Positions 56,592 through 64,000 of a stretch of DNA of 64,000 nt are shown here, one piece after another. The first letter of the stretch is position 1, and each line of letters starts with the position of its first letter. The notes below the pieces were generated by a model. It did no database searches, had not been told where the DNA came from, and saw nothing but the letters and a program-made list of their open reading frames with translations. The translations under genes were made by a program, and so were the position numbers. The DNA is from Acholoe squamosa (Eukaryota; Annelida; Polychaeta; Phyllodocida; Polynoidae). The DNA lies in NCBI GenBank assembly GCA_949317995.1, contig OX439036.1, forward strand, positions 87,891,920-87,955,919, given 5' to 3'.

Positions 56592-56855
56592 CAGGGGCGT
56601 AGGAAAAGGGGAGGGGGCCTGGGTCCCCCCAATCACAAAGGAGGTGGGGCCTAAGTATGTCATTAATATGGTAATTGGATTGGGAAAATGGGGGCCTGAG
56701 CCTCAAATCAGATCTAAAATTCACCAGAAATGATCTTTCTATACAAATTCTACATAGGTATGTATAGGCGTCATCATGGTTGAGCCACCAATTTAAGGTG
56801 GTCACAGTCGGCCCCAAGCTTGCCCCCCCATCAAGATTTGCTTCCTACACCTCTG
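56592..56855. mobile_element. 264-bp hAT5-like MITE
   Basis: Left end CAGGGGCGTAGGAA (56592-56605), right end TTCCTACACCTCTG (56842-56855), two mismatches, flanked by the 5-bp duplication CTATT (56587-56591 and 56856-56860). Same family as 48166-48311 but longer and more diverged. Confidence 0.88.
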
Positions 56856-56860
56856 CTATT

Positions 56861-57485
56861 GGACAATATTCAATACATGGTAGCACCATCTGCTTTTAAA
56901 GTAACAATGCAGTATCCATGTTGGTTTCATAGTGCGTTTTCTTGAGTTCAGCTAGTTTCGATTGGACTGTGCTAATGACCTTTTGGCAGTTTTGGCACTG
57001 GTAATATTGCAGTATTTGGCTAACAATCAATCTATGAAGAACCTATCCTAGATATAAGCTCATGATATTCGATTGCACCTTGGTCAGCATATAACTTGTC
57101 CGGATTTATAGAAATTTCTTTTATGTTTTCGACACCAGAAATGGCTACAAAAAATAGCATATGGACCTACATAAGGCTTAAATTAAGATTGAAAGTTATA
57201 GATCCCCCATAGTACCCCTTACTCTCCATTTCCCAAGCCACATTGAGAACACTTTGTCTTGAACCATTATGTATTCCAGAATTCTCACAAAAGACTATTC
57301 TCAGCCTAATATCAGCATTCAAATCCGAATAATAAGTTCGGAAGTATTCTACATTCAATTGTGCAGTACTGGACAGACTGATGAATTCTGATCTTCAGAT
57401 GGCAAATCAAAGAAAACAGCAATGATAAAAAAAGTTTTTCGAGAAGACTTATATTTTTTTTTCGTGTTTTAGTGAGTTTACAAGA
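56861..57485. other. Unassigned intergenic DNA
   Basis: No supported gene or repeat. Confidence 0.5.
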
Positions 57486-57486
57486 G

Positions 57487-57650
57487 TTGCGGATCCAGGA
57501 CTTTTGGAAAAGGAGGGGTCACGACTCAAAGAAAGGGGTACAGCCCCTATATTCTATCAAGATTTAGGGTACAAAAAAAAATCAAATAAGCCCTTAAGGA
57601 CAGAAAAAAAACGAGGGGTGCGCACTCCATCAAAAGCCGCCACTATATAA
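57487..57650. mobile_element. Degraded CAGTGGCGGATCCAGG-type MITE
   Basis: GTTGCGGATCCAGGACTTTT at the left and GCCGCCAC near 57640 at the right look like worn ends of the family seen at 15456-15660. Right-end sequence is mostly lost and no duplication is found. Confidence 0.5.
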
Positions 57651-60039
57651 AAGTGAAGAAGTCCAGGCATTGCATTATATCCCACTATCATCAGAAAGTG
57701 AATAGAGTATAGGTGAGATATTTACCTACCTGTACCACCATGGCTAGTGTCATTTAATGACGCCCACATGAGGCATACACAATAATTACGTATATATGTA
57801 TACGTTAATTCATTACTACCCACATATGTGCAGGTCCATACACTATAAATGATGCCATGGGTGCCCTGCTAGCACTGTCATCTCTCCTGCCATCGCCCTA
57901 CTCATGGCCACACTAATTGTCCCCCAGAGCTGGACTCATAAATGAATCGGCGGTGACAACTACAGCCCACCTCAATTAAAACAATACAATGTACAGTCGG
58001 CAGTCGTGATGGCTGTGCCAGTCTACTCCCACTAATTGTTCTGCTTCATTAACGGTGCGGGTCAAACACAACGAGACAGTACTATAGCAACCACCACCAA
58101 CATAATTAATGACTGTGCCAACTTTTTCTATCCTATGTCAGGTGGACTTAACAGTAGCCTAGTGCATACATGTTTTATGGATATTAGGTATTTTGACAAC
58201 TGTCTAATGCATTTGAACTTTCCACTTGGTGCTAATCGGTAAATGGTAGTGAAGGAATGTGTGATACATACATTTTTAATAGCTTTATTCTATTGTACTA
58301 TATCGTTTGGTTATTGTACGTTATTTTTTTCTACTTTTGACGATGGGTGTGCTTTTAATGAACTGGTCAAAGTCGGGTGTAATCAATATGTTCAATACTA
58401 TTGGAAGAGTTTTTTTACAAAGATTACAGATGGTTACATGTTTAATACACACACTTTGGTTTAACACTTAATTACATATGGCTTTACTAGTAAATCCGCA
58501 TATGATATGAGACAGGCAAACGGGGCCAAGTAAAACGGACCGCTTGGTCAGTAGTGCATGCAAGTGGCACAGCGCGACGGAGTAGTATAGAGAAATGTCG
58601 GGCTGTGACTGGCGATTGTAGCACATGTAACATTACTCAATCTAGCTTTGTTTATGTTCTGCATTTTAAACCTTTGTTAAAAATATCTGTAACACGTGCT
58701 AGTAGCCAAACAAACGTTTTATTCAATAGAACGTTCACACAGGTGTGAGGCCTTGTATTAAAGTGGATCAGGAGATGGTTGTTCCGACCAAAGGGTCTTT
58801 GAATTAGATGAAACATCTCTTGAAATTGGATTAGGCAACTACTAAATGATAAAATGGACCAGTCTCCTATATCGAGTGGCAGCGACGAACAATGCCCGGG
58901 ATACTATGTCAGATATAGCACAGATTCTTTGACAAATAGTATAAACACATATTATGTTGACTTCTGTTTGGACAATATGGCAGTACAATGTCCTTGTTGT
59001 CTATGTGAGTGGCTTAAATAAATCCAATCAGCATTATCAGTGCTAGACACCCTTTATCCATATGAGTCAGACCTAAGTCTATTCTGCTTTATACTGAGAC
59101 GTGTGGCTGCTCGGTTCTTATATAGAACAATAGGAATATTAGGTTCAGGTGTTTACAGACTGAATAGGTCTTCAAATTTGATAGGTTCCTGTAGTATTTA
59201 GCTCAATGTAGACTATACTATGGGGATATAATTGTCGATCAATTCAATGCTGCAGGAATATGCTGTATATACTTATGGCCACAATGGGAATTCTAGAAAG
59301 TATGCAAATTAAGATGAGTATGGTAGGAATCGAGAGACACACTTTCAGTGGTCCCCGCGTAGCTATTTCAGCAGACTGATCACTTCTTTGGCCGACTCCC
59401 CCGATAGAGAAATAGTGCAGGCTGACCTATTAGAGCAATAAAGTGTATAGCAGGGTGTATTGACTCGGGTCCTACGTGCACAATGCAATGGAAGAAAATT
59501 TCCCAAAGGCCTTGTTATATGAAATACTAGAGTAGTGATTCAGGACAGAAGTAGACTAGACTTAGCTATTTACCATCAAGCTGGTTTTCAGTACAGGAGC
59601 AGAGCTTCATTCAAAAAGAAGGAGCTGTACTCAGTTCAGTAGATGAAGCTACATAGAGAACTACCTGTGTATATATCTGATTTAGTGCTGTTCATCTTTC
59701 TGACTTGAAACTAGAACCGCACCTTACATCGAGAAATTATTATGGTGTCTTAGTTAATTAGAAACCCCTTGCCAAATATAACCGTTACCAAAATAAATGA
59801 ATGAATGTGAATAACATGTTACAGTGCGATATTAAAACTGTCCAAATAATGGGGTTGGCTACAAAAGAAATGGTGAATTACTGTGACAGATAACAAGGTA
59901 ACTTCTAAGGACTGCTTTATTCTATAGGTACTAGGATATGGCTATGGATGCCCTAGATGCAATATAACCTGGGAGTGTTTTGGATGGTGTCTGGGCGGCG
60001 GTAATAATATGAGTAGCTCAGCAGGGTGGGACTAGTTGG
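57651..60039. other. Unassigned intergenic DNA
   Basis: No supported gene or repeat with defined ends. Confidence 0.5.
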
Positions 60040-60750
60040 AAGGGCAGTGCTGGGGTGAGCAGTGCTGAGATGAGCAGTTCGCTACAGGGCGCGAGCAGCT
60101 CTGGCGTGTCTGATTGTCTTGTGACGTCGTTGACGTCCCGTCGGCCCGTCCCAAGGGTCTGACATTGATACCCACAACTGTAACAGATCGTCGACGCCCC
60201 CACCCCCCTCTCCCACCCCTTACACGTCAGGCCCTGTTGGCCCGTCAAACTGCCCTTCCCAGCCATTCCCACCCCAATTTTAACCCCTCCCATGCACCTC
60301 CGTCAGTCTCGCCTTTCACGGATTGGTGACAGTGACACAGTGCCGCCATAACGTCGGTAGTTGAAGACCACCGTGTGGCAAGCCAGTCCCGGCCGTCCCC
60401 CTGGGGTGTGCCTGGAACGTACCCCCGGGAACCATTACATGTATTGTGCTGCGCAGTACCATCGAAACTCCCGTGCATGGACGACTACGCCACTGCCGAT
60501 GGATCCGATTTCTGCGTGCCCTCCATAATAGATGTGTTTTTAGTCGGGGTCCAGGCGGGTCAGCCCCTTGCTCACCCTCTCCCTAACCACCCTGGCCCCC
60601 GCTTGTCCATTGTCAGCCGTGTGAGAACGCAGCACGTTGCCTCTGGTATCCTCCTGCCGCCGTCCCCGCTGCAACAATTAGCGCGTAATCAAGTAGCAGC
60701 GACCGGCAAATTATTAATCAAGCTGCTGTGTCCACAGGGAGGAAGGATAG
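60040..60750. promoter_or_regulatory. CpG-rich island, candidate promoter or first-exon region
   Basis: GC- and CpG-dense block in otherwise A/T-rich DNA. Two CREB/ATF-like near-palindromes TGACGTCG and TGACGTCC lie at 60121-60138. A 170-codon plus ORF (60375-60887) overlaps it, but its composition (Pro/Arg/Ser-rich, no domain) is what GC-rich DNA yields by chance. Promoter function is inferred from composition only. Confidence 0.35.
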
Positions 60751-60887
60751 TCGTGTTGTGTAGGTCGAATGGGTGTAGAGATGGGCATAAGCTGTGTAGT
60801 AGGCGGGCCAGAGTGAAGGCCTATAGGCAGTACCCAAGCATGCTTAAACTCGCGTCCACCATTAACTTGGGGAAAGTGCATTGGTAG

Positions 60888-63800
60888 ACAGATAGGTAAA
60901 ATAAGATCCATCCTGTTTGAAAAAAAAAAGAGATATTCCCAAGAACATACCCATGGTACTTGTTTCTAACTATTTGGGGATATGTGCGTACACGAAGGTA
61001 GAAATCAGTCCAGAGCCCCATGGAAAGCCCTGAAGTAGAAGAATGTTAGAATAATAATATAGAGTAACCAAGAGATTTTTCTTATGATTACTCGGGTCTG
61101 TCTAATGACCAATGAAAATCAAATAAGGCAAACTTAGTTGCACTTAAACTATTACACTGTAAGCAGTCTCAGATTACCTCCAGAGAAAGGTGATCATAAT
61201 GACATTGTATAAATGCCTAAATAATTGGCCCAGGTACCCCTTGGTCATTTGCGTCGCCTTTTTCACAGTTCTCAAAAGTTTTGAAATCATCAACTTTGCA
61301 CTAAAAATAAACAATCTTCCTCAAGTTGATTTCTAATTCATTTGTTGTGATCTTTAAGGTTGAACACTTGTCTCCATTCAAGAAGGTACAATCCACCTAA
61401 AAGATGGTTTAGTATGTGCAATTGGCATACTCAACTCACCTTTTTGTAGCCATACTGATAACCTTTCCCTATGGGGTCCTATGGTGCGATAGGCATCTCA
61501 ATATGGTGTTCTAATGAGAACATAGAATTAAGACGCTTTTATTCAGTAGGCTTACAGTACGGAGACATTGCATGTCACATGGTGATCAGAACGGATTCTT
61601 GTTCTAATAAAACAAGACTATGAATAGGACTCACTTTGGAAACTTTCTTCAGATCTAATTTTCATTTGCATATTGGAGGTACTTGTACAATAATGATCTG
61701 GCTGGGATATATTATTGACCAATGGGATATGTCCCTTCATTCAGTTCAGGCCTTTTAGTGTGTGTCTTGTTTGCTGTTGCAATCACCTCTGATACAATGG
61801 AGAAATCTAACCCATGAATCCACGCTTTCCTAATTTTGCAGACCCTGGGTCATCTGTGATCTTTATCAAACGTTCAACCTTTCTAAAGTGTATGCTCTTA
61901 ATAGGATGGTCCGCATGATCCAATGTCATTTAAAAAAATGCCACTGGAGCTATTAAGTATGTTGTGCCTCAAACTGAAAAACAGCTATAGTGCACCGAAG
62001 TAGTTTGATACATTGTGCATTAGGAAGTATTACATTAATGGCTTCACGAGATGAAGAAGACTTCTTTCCCCTATCAAGTTGTTTAGGCATTTTTGATATT
62101 AAACGTAGATGGAAAGTTGTCCTGACATTCCGTACTAAGGCCTGTGTTCTGCCACTTCATCACCGTACAAGGGTCACACTCCTTATGGAATTGCTTCTAA
62201 ATTATTTTTGTTTATTATACTATACTAGTGTGTGATTTTGTGGAAATAAGTCCTCAGTGTGATCAGATAGAGTTCCCATTCAAACCTGGGAAACCAAGTG
62301 GACTAACAGAGCAGAAAAAGAAATACTGGTGTGGGCGTCATTTATTAATTCATACAGGAATCGTATGATTTCTAGCTGTTCTACTTATTCATGTCCCTTT
62401 TCTCACTATCTTATTCTTACTAGTATTTGTTGAGTAATATTCTGTGAAATAATAGTCTTCTCCAAATCCTCTTCAAGTTGTTACCAGGATAGAGGCCACA
62501 TGCATGGGCAGGAAGAAGATGCATGTGTCACAAAAGAAGAATTAGCAGCGGGAAGAGTTGCACCTGTTTGTGATTGAGACTCACTGTTCCCCTCCAAATG
62601 AAATCATCCTCAGGATGAGCTTGGCATGACCATAATCAGCCATGCTCTAATCCAATAGGCATAATCCATAGGCAGAAAGGGTGGCTCTGTCGGAGGCCTC
62701 CTCATCATAGGCTGCTTATAATTGGTTTTGGTGACAACCCAGGAATATAAAATGTCATAAATCACTTCACGTCCCTTGATTTAGTTTGACTGCTATAACA
62801 GTGTAGACCTACCGGTGATTCATATATACAAGACACAATGGTACTGGAAAGAAGTAAACCTCACCATCAGGCTTTATGGATGAGGTGTAAGGTGCTCCTA
62901 TATTTACGATTAGAGACACTGACAGACTAAATACCACAGGATTATCTCCTCATATCCGCTCATTAAACAGCACAACCTCCAGCCTCTAATCGCTGGTATG
63001 GCTCGAGTAGAGTATGAATTTTCTCTGTATACACCAGGAAGGCATTTCTTAACTAACCTCAGAACCTCCAAATTATAGTTGGTGATCGTACGTATTCTGC
63101 TGTGCATGGCTGCTCTATGTCATGTATGATCAGCAATTAATGTAGTAATTGCATAGGGTTTAGTAGGGCAGTCGTACCAGTGCAACCATTAGTGATCACT
63201 AGATGCAGGACTGAAATTTCATTAGAGTGAGTATGATTTGAACGAGTTTCGGTGTACCATCTTGAGAATGCATTCCTGTACCTAGTTGCTGTTAACTTAA
63301 AAAAATGGGTTTAGTTCATAGATATGTTCAGCACCTGCTAAAGACATATAATTATGTGTTTGAATAGTATTCCAGTCAGGTGTTTTGATTGAAAATGTGA
63401 CTGTGTGAAAGTGTTCAGATATTTACATCATTCCCGTCCCATAAAAGTACGTGTGTGTCTTCTGTAGATACCAAAGATCATAATACCAGTCTAATTAACT
63501 TCACTTTAAATACTTGTTTCCATTGTCACCTTCAAATCCACCCATCATCGTATCCCGACCTCAGCACGGAGTGACTAAAGAAGCAAGTAGGTAGAAAGTG
63601 GTGGGCTCCCTTTGCAGGATATAGGATTTAGCTTTCTCCTTTGGGCTATTCCATATTCTATTTCTCAGGGCCCTAATTGTGTGGTCACCCTTTACCAAGA
63701 TACAATACCCCCTTAACTTGCGTCTTTCCATGACTTGAGGACCCTCCCCGGGGACCTTCCCATCTACATATTCCCCCTACCCTACAACTACAATATAGCT

Positions 63801-64000
63801 TACATAACTCCGCTCATATTTTCCATCCCCAGGTTCAGTCATAGTGCCATGTCACATAGCTTCCAAGCCTCTACTGTGGGGGGGGGCATTGCCTGGTCCT
63901 CCGCCGTCTCCAGTTGCACGCAAAGATGCGTGGTTCATTGTTGGCTAAGGAGGGGAGACAGACAGTAATGAATTGTGCGCTGCACGCTGAGTGCACACGT
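60888..64000. other. Unassigned intergenic DNA
   Basis: No supported gene, RNA or repeat with defined ends. A short poly-G run lies at 63878-63886. Confidence 0.5.

Noticed and set aside
60375-60887. 170-codon ORF as a host protein
   Set aside because: It lies in GC-rich DNA where stop codons are rare, overlaps other ORFs on both strands, and shows no domain or motif.

Overview
The window looks like non-genic DNA from an animal, most likely a marine invertebrate (lophotrochozoan or invertebrate deuterostome). This is inferred from the mix of repeats: a DIRS-type tyrosine-recombinase retroelement, an I/Nimb-type LINE with RNase H, a CR1-like LINE, two Penelope-like elements, small 5-bp-TSD MITEs with ends such as CAGTGGCGGATCCAGG and CAGGGGCGTAGGAAA, minisatellites and an (ACCT)n microsatellite. 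I could not support any host protein-coding gene, rRNA or functional tRNA. The species cannot be named from sequence alone.

Positions 1-9.3 kb hold a nest of transposons. The oldest layer is a DIRS-like element on the minus strand: ORF1/gag about 8735-7735, ORF2 start at 7748, then RT, RNase H, and a tyrosine recombinase cut by the left window edge. It is split by four later insertions: an I/Nimb LINE (3937-7664, plus strand) between the ORF2 start and the RT core; a Penelope-like RT fragment (2948-3737, plus strand) inside the RT; a 119-bp MITE (2141-2259) between RT and RNase H; and a 915-bp MITE (267-1181) inside the recombinase. The DIRS protein reads across all four junctions, so the host frame fixes the insertion boundaries.

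Positions 9.3-35 kb are repeats and unassigned sequence. They include three target-site-duplicated copies of a short retroposon head (two here, a third at 54 kb), hAT5-like MITEs, two adjacent mariner-type MITEs (17218-18378), several hairpins, a 50-bp minisatellite (27.43-27.95 kb), a 1.6-kb TA-flanked element with another inverted-repeat element inside it (30168-31780), an (AT)n tract, a foldback MITE (33091-33204), a tRNA-derived sequence, and a 59-bp minisatellite (33.70-34.06 kb).

Positions 35.26-38.44 kb carry a CR1-like LINE. Its 956-codon endonuclease/RT frame is open except for one TAG immediately before the YADD motif, making it the youngest-looking element here. Positions 43.47-45.00 kb carry a Penelope-like element with RT and a GIY-YIG domain, flanked by inverted rather than direct terminal repeats, with a hammerhead-like core downstream at 45.2 kb.

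Positions 45.3-64 kb hold more MITEs, an (ACCT)n tract, and a foldback-like structure at 54.88-56.41 kb in which two arrays of about 106-bp TGATCACTCA-rich units face each other across a unique core. CpG-rich blocks at 48.44-48.72 and 60.04-60.75 kb are the best candidates for regulatory or first-exon DNA. Apart from transposons acting on each other as insertion targets, no gene network can be read here.
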